Made by a program: the position numbers and the translations under genes
Part shown: one piece after another, positions 9,734-17,939 of the stretch
Numbering within the stretch: the first letter of the stretch is position 1
How the letters are laid out: each line of letters opens with the position of its first letter
Notes under the pieces: model-generated
What the model saw: only the letters and a program-made list of their open reading frames with translations
What the model was told of the DNA's origin: nothing
Database searches by the model: none
Source: Rhizobium sp. 16-449-1b
GTDB lineage: Bacteria; Pseudomonadota; Alphaproteobacteria; Rhizobiales; Rhizobiaceae
DNA: 64,000 nucleotides
NCBI RefSeq assembly: GCF_017741935.1
Contig: NZ_JAGHMH010000014.1
Location: 62,001 to 126,000 of the forward strand
Reading direction: 5' to 3'

Positions 9734-11167
9734 CTAGTCGCCGTTACCGGCATCGCCACCGCCGCCGCTGCGTTCGCGCATATGGCGCCCACCTCCGCCC
9801 TGCCAGCCACCGTTCTGTTCGCCATTGCGGCCATGCCACCCGCCACGATGCCCGCCCGAGCCGGCGCCATCACCAGCCCCGGCACCATCGCCAGCCCCGG
9901 TCCCTGCACCGCCCTGGCCACCATTGCTGGCAGCGGATCCTGCCCCGCCGGCCTGCGTCTGACCATCATTCGCCGGCGAAGCACCGCCCTGCGGCCCGTC
10001 GCGATGCCCGCCGTGCCCATTGCGCTCGCCATTGCCGCTATCGGATCGGCCACGATCCCGGCGTCCATGATCTCGATCGGCATGATCACGACCTCCATCG
10101 CGAGTGGCACTGCCGCGAGCGGCGTGATCCCGCGCACCGTGATTGTCGCCACCACGATCCCGCGACCCCTCATGTCGGTTGCCCCAACCGTTGCGGGGTC
10201 CATGCCCATCTCGACCGTCGTGATTCCCGCTGCGCTGACCCCAGCCGCCGCCATCATTGCCCCGGTCGTGATGCCCGTCGCGGTCATGGTGGTGATGATC
10301 GTCGTCATCCCTGTCGTGATGATGCTTGTCGGGGCGATGATGATGCGGCTTGTCCGGCTTATGCGGTTTATCCGGCTTCTGTGGCCGATCCGGTGTCTTT
10401 GGCGGCGCCTGCTCCTGCGGCGGAAACAGTGTCGGCACCGGCGTGCTCTCTTGCGGCCGGTCCTGGCGCTCGGCGCGGATGCTGCGCAGGCCGCAGCTGG
10501 TGCGAATATTGCCGAGCGGCCCCGACAGCTGCTGGTTTCCCGAGAGAAACGGCAGCGCCTTATTGTTTCGCAGCGTCCGCAATGTCGTCTCGTCGACCTT
10601 GCGCGGATCCGACACGCCGCCGCCACGCGATGCGATCACGCAGTCGCACTGCTCGCGCAGCTGCTTGCAGCCTCCCGCGCCGCAAAATTGCGCCGAACCG
10701 TTGAGAAGCACCATCGCCGTGGTGCCGTTTGGCGCGACGTAAACGTCGAACGCCGTGCCGCGCACGCCGATCGTTCCCGCCGGTGTCACGATCGAATAGG
10801 CCGATGAGGAGGAATTGCCGCTGATCCAGCGAAACGTGCCCTTCGCCGCCTTGATCGTCAGCTTCTTGACCGAGTTGGCATCGTCATAGACGTAGCTGTC
10901 GATCACCACCGACGAGCCGGCGCCGACGGCAAGCTTGGTGCCATCCCGGAAGACGAATTGACCAAGCCCGCCGATCGAGGTGCGGATGCGTTCGTCGCGA
11001 TGAACAGGGTCCTTGACCACCAGAGGCCCGTTTTCCCCAGCCACCTCTGTCTTGATGAGAGTCGCCTCGCCGACCGCAACCTCCGCGTACGCCGGAAACG
11101 GGAAACACAACGGAAAACACATGGACAGGCCGAGCATGGCGGCCAATGCTTTACGCACACGCAACAT
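9734..11167 (-). CDS. Secreted FecR-domain protein with His/Asp/Gly-rich tail
   Basis: The start at 11167 (AAGGG upstream) gives a Sec signal peptide with likely cleavage after AYA near residue 28. A FecR domain (about 55-160) follows, with VHRDERIRTSIGGLGQF, TPAGTIGVRGTAFDVYV and VLLNGSAQFC; the IGVRGT motif is typical of periplasmic FecR proteins. A Cys cluster (CGAGGCKQLREQCDC) comes next. From about residue 250 the sequence becomes Pro/Lys-rich, then very His/Asp-rich, then Gly/Asn/Asp-rich to the end. No membrane anchor or sigma-factor partner is seen, so classic iron-citrate anti-sigma function is unlikely. It converges with the CHASE2 cyclase, and I infer it feeds the periplasmic sensor domain. 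Confidence 0.85.
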   Translation of the reverse strand: MLRVRKALAAMLGLSMCFPLCFPFPAYAEVAVGEATLIKTEVAGENGPLVVKDPVHRDERIRTSIGGLGQFVFRDGTKLAVGAGSSVVIDSYVYDDANSVKKLTIKAAKGTFRWISGNSSSSAYSIVTPAGTIGVRGTAFDVYVAPNGTTAMVLLNGSAQFCGAGGCKQLREQCDCVIASRGGGVSDPRKVDETTLRTLRNNKALPFLSGNQQLSGPLGNIRTSCGLRSIRAERQDRPQESTPVPTLFPPQEQAPPKTPDRPQKPDKPHKPDKPHHHRPDKHHHDRDDDDHHHHDRDGHHDRGNDGGGWGQRSGNHDGRDGHGPRNGWGNRHEGSRDRGGDNHGARDHAARGSATRDGGRDHADRDHGRRDRGRSDSGNGERNGHGGHRDGPQGGASPANDGQTQAGGAGSAASNGGQGGAGTGAGDGAGAGDGAGSGGHRGGWHGRNGEQNGGWQGGGGRHMRERSGGGGDAGNGD

Positions 11168-11348
11168 CGCCCTTACCCTCAACAATATATTAAGTATATC
11201 ACAATGTGTTGATGTATGTCGCCTTATCCACTTGTAGTAGCCAAGCGCCAAAGCCGGGCACTACCGCGACCACGCGACACTATCGCCGGCTCTTGACTTC
11301 GTGCACCGTTCGTCCGACTTCACTCCTGAGCAATCAAGGAGCAGGACC

Positions 11349-12095
11349 ATGACGGAAGCGGCGAAGAGCACCATCGACCAGAGCGAAGTGGACCGCTTCT
11401 CGGCCATGGCCGCCGAGTGGTGGAGCCCGACCGGCAAGTTCAAGCCGCTGCACAAGTTCAACCCCGTCCGCCTCGCCTATATCAGGGACAAGGCCGCCGA
11501 AAACTTCGGCCGCGATCCGCGCTCGGCCCGCCCGCTGGAAGGCCTGCGTGTGCTTGATATCGGCTGCGGCGGCGGCCTGTTATCGGAGCCGGTCGCCCGC
11601 ATGGGCGCGACCGTCATCGGCGCCGACCCGTCCGAAAAGAACATCGGCATCGCCTCGACCCACGCGAAGGCCTCCGGCGTGCCCGTCGATTACCGTGCGG
11701 TCACGGCCGAACAGCTGGCCGAGGCCGGCGAGACCTTCGATATCGTCCTCAACATGGAAGTGGTGGAACACGTCGCCGACGTCGATTTCTTCATGACCAC
11801 CTGCGCGAAAATGGTCCGCCCCGGCGGCCTGATGTTCGTCGCCACGATCAACCGCACGATGAAGGCCGCGGCACTCGCGATCTTCGCCGCCGAAAACGTC
11901 CTGCGCTGGCTGCCCCGCGGCACCCACCAGTATGAGAAGCTGGTGCGCCCGGAAGAGATCGAAAAGCCGGTCACTGCGGATGGCCTCACCATCATCGACC
12001 GCACCGGCGTGTTCTTCAATCCGCTGTCCAACCAGTGGAACCTGTCGCGCGACATGGACGTGAACTACATGCTGCTCGCCAAGCGCGGGGCGTAA
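11349..12095 (+). CDS. ubiG: Ubiquinone biosynthesis 3-O-methyltransferase UbiG
   Basis: UbiG performs both O-methylations of the ubiquinone ring at the inner membrane. The start at 11349 has AAGGAG 11 bases upstream and gives 248 residues, the usual length. The protein shows the family opening [22 protein letters not shown], the SAM-binding glycine motif [14 protein letters not shown] near residue 65, and the C-terminal [13 protein letters not shown]. In related rhizobia ubiG and lysC are usually neighbours; here six kilobases of other genes separate them. Confidence 0.96.
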   Translation: MTEAAKSTIDQSEVDRFSAMAAEWWSPTGKFKPLHKFNPVRLAYIRDKAAENFGRDPRSARPLEGLRVLDIGCGGGLLSEPVARMGATVIGADPSEKNIGIASTHAKASGVPVDYRAVTAEQLAEAGETFDIVLNMEVVEHVADVDFFMTTCAKMVRPGGLMFVATINRTMKAAALAIFAAENVLRWLPRGTHQYEKLVRPEEIEKPVTADGLTIIDRTGVFFNPLSNQWNLSRDMDVNYMLLAKRGA

Positions 12096-12126
12096 GGGCG
12101 CCGAAGAGCACCCGCCGGCATTTCAC

Positions 12127-12708
12127 CTAGACTTTCAGCGTCCTGACATGCGCAAGCAGATCGGCTTGCGTCTCGACGTTGCGCGCCGCCAGTTCCTTGA
12201 CCCGGGCGCGATCGATCTCGACCGCCGCCCCATCTGGCCCGAAAGCTATCTTGAACGTGAAGGCCCGGGCGCTCGGCCCGTGATCCGCCAGATATTCGAA
12301 ACGCTCGACCGCCTCGGCCCAATCAGGCCGATGATGCGGCTCCACCCACCAGAGAACGAGCGGCGGCCATGATGGCTTGACGTTCCAGTTGCGCGCGTGC
12401 TTCAGCGCATCGGCATGCACACCGTCATAGCTGAACGCCATCAGCGATTCGATATCGGCCCAGAGCGACAGGGAGGATGGCGCGCTATCGAAACCGCTAC
12501 CCTCGATGAAACGGGGAAAGACCTGCGGCCCCCAGCTTCGCACGCCCGGCTCGCCGGCATAGCCGGAACGGCCGATAAAGCCGCAGGCGCGCCGCGCCGC
12601 CTCGAAATTGGCGGGTTCACGCAGGCGAAAACCCTCGACGGCGTCGCTCTCGAAGGGCGCCACGTGCAAACCGAAGTTATACATCGCCAGGCGCGCTTCC
12701 AAGCTCAT
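12127..12708 (-). CDS. DUF3291 family protein
   Basis: About 193 residues of a small cytoplasmic protein rich in Trp and Phe, with GFIGRSGYAGEPGVRSWGPQ, SLMAFSYDGVHADALKHAR and PLVLWWVEPHHRPDWAEAVE. That arrangement is characteristic of DUF3291, a dimeric alpha/beta-barrel-like family of unknown function. The ATG at 12708 follows the stop of the DUF1178 gene by one base, implying translational coupling. An internal ATG at 12684 (MYNFGLHVAPF) is an equally plausible start. It ends a five-gene minus-strand run from grxC or comF downward. Confidence 0.75.
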   Translation of the reverse strand: MSLEARLAMYNFGLHVAPFESDAVEGFRLREPANFEAARRACGFIGRSGYAGEPGVRSWGPQVFPRFIEGSGFDSAPSSLSLWADIESLMAFSYDGVHADALKHARNWNVKPSWPPLVLWWVEPHHRPDWAEAVERFEYLADHGPSARAFTFKIAFGPDGAAVEIDRARVKELAARNVETQADLLAHVRTLKV

Positions 12709-12709
12709 C

Positions 12710-13138
12710 TCAGTGCACGTCGTCGGGAAGCACGGGCAATGCCGCGATCTCGATGCCTTCGTCGATAAGCGCCTGCGCCTCGTCAGGCGTCGTCTGGCCG
12801 ATGATCCCACGCGCGTCGGCCTCGCCGTAATGGATCTTGCGCGCCTCCTCGGGGAAGCGTTCACCGACATCCTCGGAGTTGGCCTTGATCGCGGTCACCG
12901 CCTCTTTCAGCTTCTGGAACGCCTCGCGGCGCACGGCATCCATGGCGACCGTCTGCATCTGGTCCTTCTTGCGCGCGGTCGAGACCGATGGCGCCATCAG
13001 CACCTTGGAGACGGCGGCAGAATTGCAGGTGGGACAGGTGAGAAAACCGGACGCGACCTGGCGGTCGAAATCGGCGCTTTCGGAAAACCAGCCTTCGAAT
13101 TCATGGGCATTGTCACAACGCAGCGAATAACGGATCAA
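12710..13138 (-). CDS. DUF1178 family protein
   Basis: A 142-residue protein whose N-terminus MIRYSLRCDNAHEFEGWF and zinc-ribbon-like pair (CDNAHEF near residue 8, CPTCNSAAVSKVLMAP near 38) define the DUF1178 family of alpha- and betaproteobacteria. Its function is unknown. I chose the TTG at 13138, which overlaps the stop of the upstream amidase gene (TTGA) and gives the standard family N-terminus. An upstream ATG at 13156 would add six residues that are not conserved. Overlaps on both sides make it a tightly coupled operon member. Confidence 0.85.
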   Translation of the reverse strand: MIRYSLRCDNAHEFEGWFSESADFDRQVASGFLTCPTCNSAAVSKVLMAPSVSTARKKDQMQTVAMDAVRREAFQKLKEAVTAIKANSEDVGERFPEEARKIHYGEADARGIIGQTTPDEAQALIDEGIEIAALPVLPDDVH

Positions 13139-13992
13139 GCGGCCACGCCTCCGCACACATCGCCGCCAACCGTCTCGATCGAGAACTCGCGGGCATTCTT
13201 CAAATTAGGAATCTTGTCGCGCGCGGCCTTTACGGCGGCTGGATCGATCTCGGCGATCACGATCGCCTCGCCGGTGCCGCCAGCGGACGCCAGGATCTTG
13301 CCCCAGGGATCGATGATCATCGAATGCCCGAAGGTCTCGCGCCCATCCTCATGCACGCCGGCCTGGGCGGCGGCGATCACGAACATGCCGTTTTCGATGG
13401 CACGGGCGCGCAGCAGGATTTCCCAATGGGCCTCGCCCGTCTGGCGCGTGAAGGCGGCGGGCACCGTCATCACCTGCGCTCCGGCGACCGCCTGGGCGCG
13501 GAATAGCGCGGGGAAGCGAACATCGTAGCAGATCGCAAAGCCCATCTCGGCAAACGGCAGCGACACGACGCGCGCCTCCTGCCCCGGACGGTAGGCAGCG
13601 CTCTCGCGCCAGCTCTCGCCATTGTCGAGATCGACATCGAACATGTGGATCTTGTCGTAGCGGTTCAGGATCTTGCCATCGGGACCGAAGAGATAGCCGC
13701 GATTGGCAAGCTTGCCGTCATCGAGAGCGATCGCGGTGGAGCCGACATGCATGTAGATCTGCAGTTCGCCGGCGAGCTCTCGCGCGGTGCGAACGATGAT
13801 GTCGTTGGCCTCGTCGCGCAGATGCAGCTTGCCGGCGGCGCGGTCGCGCTGCAGCATCCCGGTCATCTCGGGCGTCTGCACATAGGTGGCGCCCGAGGCG
13901 GCCGCCTCGCGCACCAACCGCGCCATGGCGGCCGCGTTGCGCTGCGGATCGATACCCGAACACATCTGAATGGCGGCGGCCTTGAAGGTCAT
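13135..13992 (-). CDS. Carbon-nitrogen hydrolase (nitrilase superfamily, Nit-like amidase)
   Basis: This 285-residue member of the nitrilase superfamily is of the Nit1/Nit2 type, which hydrolyses deaminated glutathione or omega-amides. The Glu-Lys-Cys triad is visible: Glu in VQTPEMTGML (near residue 41), Lys in RYDKIHMFDVDL (near 111), and Cys in GFAICYDVRFPALF (near 147). The FDVDL phrase is typical of Nit-type enzymes that repair dehydrated or deaminated glutathione. Adjacency to glutaredoxin grxC, ten bases away, supports a glutathione link. The stop overlaps the DUF1178 start. Confidence 0.92.
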   Translation of the reverse strand: MTFKAAAIQMCSGIDPQRNAAAMARLVREAAASGATYVQTPEMTGMLQRDRAAGKLHLRDEANDIIVRTARELAGELQIYMHVGSTAIALDDGKLANRGYLFGPDGKILNRYDKIHMFDVDLDNGESWRESAAYRPGQEARVVSLPFAEMGFAICYDVRFPALFRAQAVAGAQVMTVPAAFTRQTGEAHWEILLRARAIENGMFVIAAAQAGVHEDGRETFGHSMIIDPWGKILASAGGTGEAIVIAEIDPAAVKAARDKIPNLKNAREFSIETVGGDVCGGVAA

Positions 13993-14001
13993 CGGCTTGT
14001 C

Positions 14002-14259
14002 CTAAGCGGCCAGCAGCGGGTCGAGCTTGCCCGCACGCTCCAGCGCATAGAGATCATCGCACCCGCCGACATGCTTGTCGCCTATGAAAATCTGCGGGAA
14101 AGTCGAGCCGCCATTGGCGCGCGCGATCATCTCGGCGCGGAAGGCCGGGGTGGACGTCGCATTGTGCTCGACGAAATCGACACCCTTCTCGGAAAGAAGA
14201 GACTTGGCGCGAACGCAAAAACCGCAGCCATCGCGCGTATAGATCGTAACCGGTACCAT
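14002..14259 (-). CDS. grxC: Glutaredoxin 3
   Basis: An 85-residue cytoplasmic thiol oxidoreductase that uses glutathione to reduce disulfides. The start MVPVTIYTRDGCGFCVRAK holds a dithiol CGFC active site (residues 12-15). The cis-Pro region TFPQIFIG and the glutathione-binding HVGGCDDLYAL follow. Length and motifs fit GrxC. It lies ten bases upstream of the amidase gene and downstream of comF, all on the minus strand. Confidence 0.95.
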   Translation of the reverse strand: MVPVTIYTRDGCGFCVRAKSLLSEKGVDFVEHNATSTPAFRAEMIARANGGSTFPQIFIGDKHVGGCDDLYALERAGKLDPLLAA

Positions 14260-14290
14260 CGTAACTCCAGACAAGGCAGTAATCTCCCTG

Positions 14291-15082
14291 TCATATAGTT
14301 TCGGATAGCGCCCTTGCAAAGGTCAAAACCGTGATATCGGCGGCCCCCGCGCGGCGGAGCACCTTGGCAGCCGCCGCCACCGTCGCGCCGGTCGTGTAGA
14401 CGTCGTCGACCAGCACCAGCCTCTTTCCGAACACATCACCCTCGCGTCCCTCAGCGATCGCAAAGGCGCCGCGCACATTCTCCTGCCGCGCTTTAGCACC
14501 GAGGCCGACCTGCTGGCGCGTGCGGCGAACGCGCAGCAGCGTCGCGGATAGCAGCGGGCGCTCGGCCTGTTTCGCCATGTGGCGCGCCAGCTCCGCCGCC
14601 TGGTTGAACCGGCGCGACAGGATGCGGGTGCGATGCAGCGGCACCGGCAGGATCGCGTCGCAGCGCTCGACGGCACCATCGGATGCCCGGAGCATCCACG
14701 CCGCCATCATCGGCGCCAGATCGGTGCGGTCGCGGTATTTCAGCCCGTGCACGAGATTGCGCACCGCCTCGTCGTGAAAAGCCGCCGTGCGCAGGCGGTC
14801 GAAAGGCGGCGGGTCGGCGATGGCGGCCGCACTCAAAATGCCCGGGCCAAGATCATGCGAGAAGGGAATGCCGAGAACCTCGCAATAGGGCCGCTCGATA
14901 AAGCGCAGCGCCGACCAGCACTTTGGGCAGACGCCGCGATGCTGCCCGGTCGACACTCCACAGACGGCGCAGGCGGGCGGATAGATCAGGTCGACCATAG
15001 CCGACAGCGGACGCCTCAGCGCCCGGTCGATCCCCGTCAAACCTTGCCACCCGCGCAACCCCATGGCGAAACGATAGCGCAT
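14291..15082 (-). CDS. comF: ComF family protein (phosphoribosyltransferase-like)
   Basis: ComF/GntX-type proteins pair an N-terminal zinc finger with a phosphoribosyltransferase fold and act in DNA uptake or processing in some bacteria. Here the zinc module is IYPPACAVCGVSTGQH with CPKCWSALRF. Then come the family signatures RFNQAAELARHMAK and RQQVGLGAKARQENV, and the PRPP-type loop KRLVLVDDVYTTGATV. No clear ribosome site separates starts at 15082 and 15064; I used the longer. It is divergent from the methyltransferase gene at 15141. Confidence 0.9.
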   Translation of the reverse strand: MRYRFAMGLRGWQGLTGIDRALRRPLSAMVDLIYPPACAVCGVSTGQHRGVCPKCWSALRFIERPYCEVLGIPFSHDLGPGILSAAAIADPPPFDRLRTAAFHDEAVRNLVHGLKYRDRTDLAPMMAAWMLRASDGAVERCDAILPVPLHRTRILSRRFNQAAELARHMAKQAERPLLSATLLRVRRTRQQVGLGAKARQENVRGAFAIAEGREGDVFGKRLVLVDDVYTTGATVAAAAKVLRRAGAADITVLTFARALSETI

Positions 15083-15140
15083 TTCGCGCAAGAGGAAAAT
15101 CGCCTTGCCGCCCCGGCCCGGCAGGATTATTGACGTCGGC

Positions 15141-16025
15141 ATGGACATCATCTTCGATACCAACAGGATCGCGGCGAACCGACACCGCGCGCTTCGCAAC
15201 AACGATCCGAAGGCAAGCTTCCTGCTCGATATCGCAGCCGACGAACTGGGCGAACGCCTCGCCGTCGTCGAGCGCACCTTCGAGCATGCCGTCGAACTGC
15301 ATGGCGCGACCGGCGCAGCCGCCCGCGCCGCCAAGGCCACCGGCAAGATCGGCAGCCTCACCCGCGTCGAAAGCGAACAGGCCTATGCCACCTCCGACGA
15401 TGCCTTCATCGAGGCGCCGCTGGAGATGGTTCCGCTGGAGCCGCAATCGGCCAATCTGGTGATCGCGCCGCTTAGCCTGCACCTGACCAACGACACACCC
15501 GGCGTCTTCATCCAGATCCGCCGCGCACTGCGGCCCGACGGCCTGTTCCTCGCCGCCATTCCAGGCTCCGGCACGCTACAGGAACTGCGCGAGGTCCTGC
15601 TCGCCACCGAGATCGAGATGACCGGCGGCGCCAGCCCGCGCGTCATTCCCTTCGCCGATGTCCGCGATGTCGGCGGCCTGATGCAGCGCGCCGGTTTCGC
15701 GCTGCCGGTCATCGACGCCGAGACCTATACGGTTCGCTACGATTCCATCTTTCCGCTAATGCGCGACCTGCGCGCCATGGGCATGACCAACCCGCTTGCC
15801 GAGCGCAGCAGCAAGCCGTTGACGCGCGCCTTCTTGATGCGCGCCGCAGAGCTATACGCGGAGCGCTATTCCGATCCGGATGGCCGCATCCGGGCCACCT
15901 TCTCGATCATCTATGTCTCGGGATGGGCGCCGCATGAGAGCCAGCAGAAGCCGCTGCGGCCGGGCTCGGCGAAGGTCAGGCTCGCCGACGCGTTGAAGGT
16001 CGAGGAGCACAAGCTCAAGCAATAG
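15141..16025 (+). CDS. BioC/NDUFAF5-like SAM-dependent methyltransferase
   Basis: A 294-residue protein beginning MDIIFDTNRIAANRHRALRN, the pattern of bacterial relatives of mitochondrial NDUFAF5, which modifies an Arg in complex I, and of BioC. The methyltransferase core includes a degenerate glycine loop, then SANLVIAPLSLHLTNDTPGV and LRPDGLFLAAIPGSGTL. A C-terminal region with FSIIYVSGWAPHESQQKPLRPGSA is typical of this subgroup. It sits divergently from comF, a conserved rhizobial arrangement. The exact substrate is uncertain. Confidence 0.85.
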   Translation: MDIIFDTNRIAANRHRALRNNDPKASFLLDIAADELGERLAVVERTFEHAVELHGATGAAARAAKATGKIGSLTRVESEQAYATSDDAFIEAPLEMVPLEPQSANLVIAPLSLHLTNDTPGVFIQIRRALRPDGLFLAAIPGSGTLQELREVLLATEIEMTGGASPRVIPFADVRDVGGLMQRAGFALPVIDAETYTVRYDSIFPLMRDLRAMGMTNPLAERSSKPLTRAFLMRAAELYAERYSDPDGRIRATFSIIYVSGWAPHESQQKPLRPGSAKVRLADALKVEEHKLKQ

Positions 16026-16046
16026 AGCTTTTCGCTCTAACCCCGC

Positions 16047-16220
16047 TCAGGTGAGCGACGGTATCTTGCTTGCGATGATGGTGAAGACGTTGTTCAGCTG
16101 TCCGCTGAGCGCGCCGACGCCGGTGATAAGCGCGGTGGCGATCAGGGCGGCGATGAGGCCGTATTCGATGGCGGTAGCGCCGTTGCGATCGGCGACAAAT
16201 GCTTTCAGAAGTCTCGTCAT
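16047..16220 (-). CDS. Flp-type pilin (type IVb, Tad family)
   Basis: A 57-residue prepilin. After a short basic leader (MTRLLKAFVADRNG) comes ATAIEYGLIAALIATALI, the Flp signature: prepilin peptidase would cut after the Gly, leaving Glu at +5 (A-T-A-I-E) and a hydrophobic assembly helix. The start at 16220 is preceded by GAGGGG six bases upstream. No tad/cpa assembly genes or prepilin peptidase are in the window, so this is an isolated pilin gene. A short hairpin (16023-16039) lies just downstream but lacks a strong T-run. Confidence 0.9.
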   Translation of the reverse strand: MTRLLKAFVADRNGATAIEYGLIAALIATALITGVGALSGQLNNVFTIIASKIPSLT

Positions 16221-16280
16221 TCGCCCCTCGTCGCTCGACATCACGGTCGATTTCCTAGCGTTGCCTCAGGCCTTGAGCCC

Positions 16281-16616
16281 TCAGCAGCCAACACCGCTTC
16301 CATAGCCCTGCACCACGCAGACGGAGCCCGGCGTATCCTGCAGAATGCTACGACGGATCGTGTAGCGCTTACCGTTCTCGCTCTTCGGGCCGTTCTCGCT
16401 CTTCGGGATAGAACCCGTCGTGATGGAATCGAATTCAGACGGCGCGCTGGCGAAGACGCTCGACTTCGACTTGTCGGCGAGCATCGGTGTCAGGATCAGC
16501 GTCAGGGCCACGACGGCCGTGCCGAACAGCAAGGCAATGTTCAACGCCCCCGTCTTGCGCGAGGAAACCGAAGCCTGCTCTTTCTCCCGAACTGCTTTCC
16601 AGAAATCGTCGTCCAT
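16281..16616 (-). CDS. Single-span membrane protein, function unknown
   Basis: A 111-residue protein with a charged cytoplasmic N-terminus (MDDDFWKAVREKEQ), one membrane helix (ALNIALLFGTAVVALTLILT, about residues 24-43) and a periplasmic tail. The tail contains an internal duplication, PKSENG-PKSENG, caused by an 18-base direct repeat near 16372-16407, and ends with two cysteines (VCVVQGYGSGVGC). I do not recognise the family. It is upstream of and codirectional with the Flp pilin gene, 60 bases away, so the two may be cotranscribed. Confidence 0.65.
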   Translation of the reverse strand: MDDDFWKAVREKEQASVSSRKTGALNIALLFGTAVVALTLILTPMLADKSKSSVFASAPSEFDSITTGSIPKSENGPKSENGKRYTIRRSILQDTPGSVCVVQGYGSGVGC

Positions 16617-16739
16617 GCGTCAAGCCTTCTACACACACGCCAGTTGCTTGATTGAGGCCGATCTTTGCCAGAATCTGTTAAACGATCGATTAATATCCAC
16701 AGCCAGATTGGCACAGAAAAAGTTATAAAATAGAAATTT

Positions 16740-17153
16740 CTAAAGTAAGTCCTGCAGGATGGGGATCAGCGGCTCATCGGCCGGCGGCATGGGATAATCG
16801 CGCAGCGCCTGCGGCTTCACCCATTTGATGGCCTGCCCTTCGCGGCCGACGGGAATGCCTTCGAAACGACGGCAGACGTAAAGCGGCATCAGCAGGTGGA
16901 ATTTCTCATACGTGTGGCTAGCAAAGGTGAGCGGCGCCAGGCACGCAACCTTGGTGGTGATCCCGAGCTCTTCGTGAAGCTCGCGCACCAGCGTCTCCTC
17001 CGGCGTCTCGCCCGGCTCCATCTTGCCGCCGGGAAACTCCCAGAGGCCGGCGAGCGACTTGCCTTCAGGCCGCTGCGCCAACAGGATGCGGCCATCCGTG
17101 TCGATCAACGCGCAGGCGACAACGAGGAGAATGCTGTGGCCAGTACCGCTCAT
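16740..17153 (-). CDS. mutT: 8-oxo-dGTP diphosphatase MutT (Nudix hydrolase)
   Basis: MutT removes oxidised guanine nucleotides before they reach DNA. The 137-residue protein has a complete Nudix box, with GGKMEPGETPEETLVRELHEE followed by LGI. The upstream LLAQRPEGKSLAGLWEFPG segment is typical of MutT rather than other Nudix enzymes. The ATG at 17153 overlaps the stop of the GNAT gene (ATGA); an upstream in-frame TTG is less likely. It forms the last gene of a secretion/arginine-side cluster (ppiC, argJ, GNAT, mutT). Confidence 0.94.
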   Translation of the reverse strand: MSGTGHSILLVVACALIDTDGRILLAQRPEGKSLAGLWEFPGGKMEPGETPEETLVRELHEELGITTKVACLAPLTFASHTYEKFHLLMPLYVCRRFEGIPVGREGQAIKWVKPQALRDYPMPPADEPLIPILQDLL

Positions 17154-17932
17154 CGGCAAAGATCCCGCCGCCAGTAGGAATAGCGATAGGCCTCGACGAA
17201 GCCGAGCCGCTCGTAGAGCGTGATGGCAGGCACGTTGCCGGTCTTGACCTGCAGCCAGGCCGAGCGGGCGCTGCGCATCCGCGCCCAGCGCAGAGCGGAC
17301 GTCAGGATCTCCAGCCCCAGCCCCTCGCGGCGACGCGACGGCGTGACGGAGAGCGACATGATGCCGGCCAGATCGTTGTCCTGCACGCAGAGCACGGTCG
17401 CCAGCGGCCCCGTTTCCGGATCTTCCACCATGAACAGGCCGGATGGCGGCTTGATCGCGTTGATGACTTCGGCGAGTGCCGGCTTCAGCTTCGTCGAGAC
17501 CTGGTCGGTCGCCAGGTTGGCGTCCACGAAGCGGCTGATGTCATGTGTCGGCAAATGATCGAGGGTGTCCGGCAGATCGGCATTGGCGAGATCGCAGGTC
17601 ATGACGATGGTTTCGTCGAACGGCGTCCAGCCCTCGGCCTTCACCAGATCGATCAGCACCGGCGAGGCCAGCGGCGTCTGTCGCAGCACCGCCGGGCGGC
17701 CATAGGCCTCGAACTTGCGGCTCGCCTTGGCCAGCCTGATCTCGACGTCGCGATGGTCGGACGGATCGAGCGGCACGATCGAGTTCAGCCGGTTCGACGG
17801 ATGCCCCGCCGTCAGCCGCACCTGCCAGCTGCCGTCGTAAACAACCGACGAGGCAGGCCAGGCCCGGAAACCGACGGCTTCCAGCCTGCGCACGAGCGGC
17901 AGATTTGCCTTCTTGGGGAATGCTTCAGTCAA
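17150..17932 (-). CDS. GNAT family N-acetyltransferase
   Basis: About 260 residues. The C-terminal GNAT domain shows the acetyl-CoA-binding loop SVTPSRRREGLGLEILTSAL and the closing KTGNVPAITLYERLGFVEAYR. The N-terminal half is a second, degenerate GNAT-like unit. I chose a TTG at 17932 with GGAG upstream, avoiding a 32-base overlap with argJ. A start at 17971 inside argJ is open but has its purine-rich site only one base away. The gene lies between argJ and mutT; its substrate is unknown. Confidence 0.85.
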   Translation of the reverse strand: MTEAFPKKANLPLVRRLEAVGFRAWPASSVVYDGSWQVRLTAGHPSNRLNSIVPLDPSDHRDVEIRLAKASRKFEAYGRPAVLRQTPLASPVLIDLVKAEGWTPFDETIVMTCDLANADLPDTLDHLPTHDISRFVDANLATDQVSTKLKPALAEVINAIKPPSGLFMVEDPETGPLATVLCVQDNDLAGIMSLSVTPSRRREGLGLEILTSALRWARMRSARSAWLQVKTGNVPAITLYERLGFVEAYRYSYWRRDLCR

Positions 17933-17939
17933 TGAAAAA

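Noticed and set aside
9503..10807. Plus-strand frame across the FecR low-complexity tail
   Set aside because: It starts inside the cyclase gene and translates to Ala/Val/Met repeats. The signal peptide and FecR motifs are on the minus strand.
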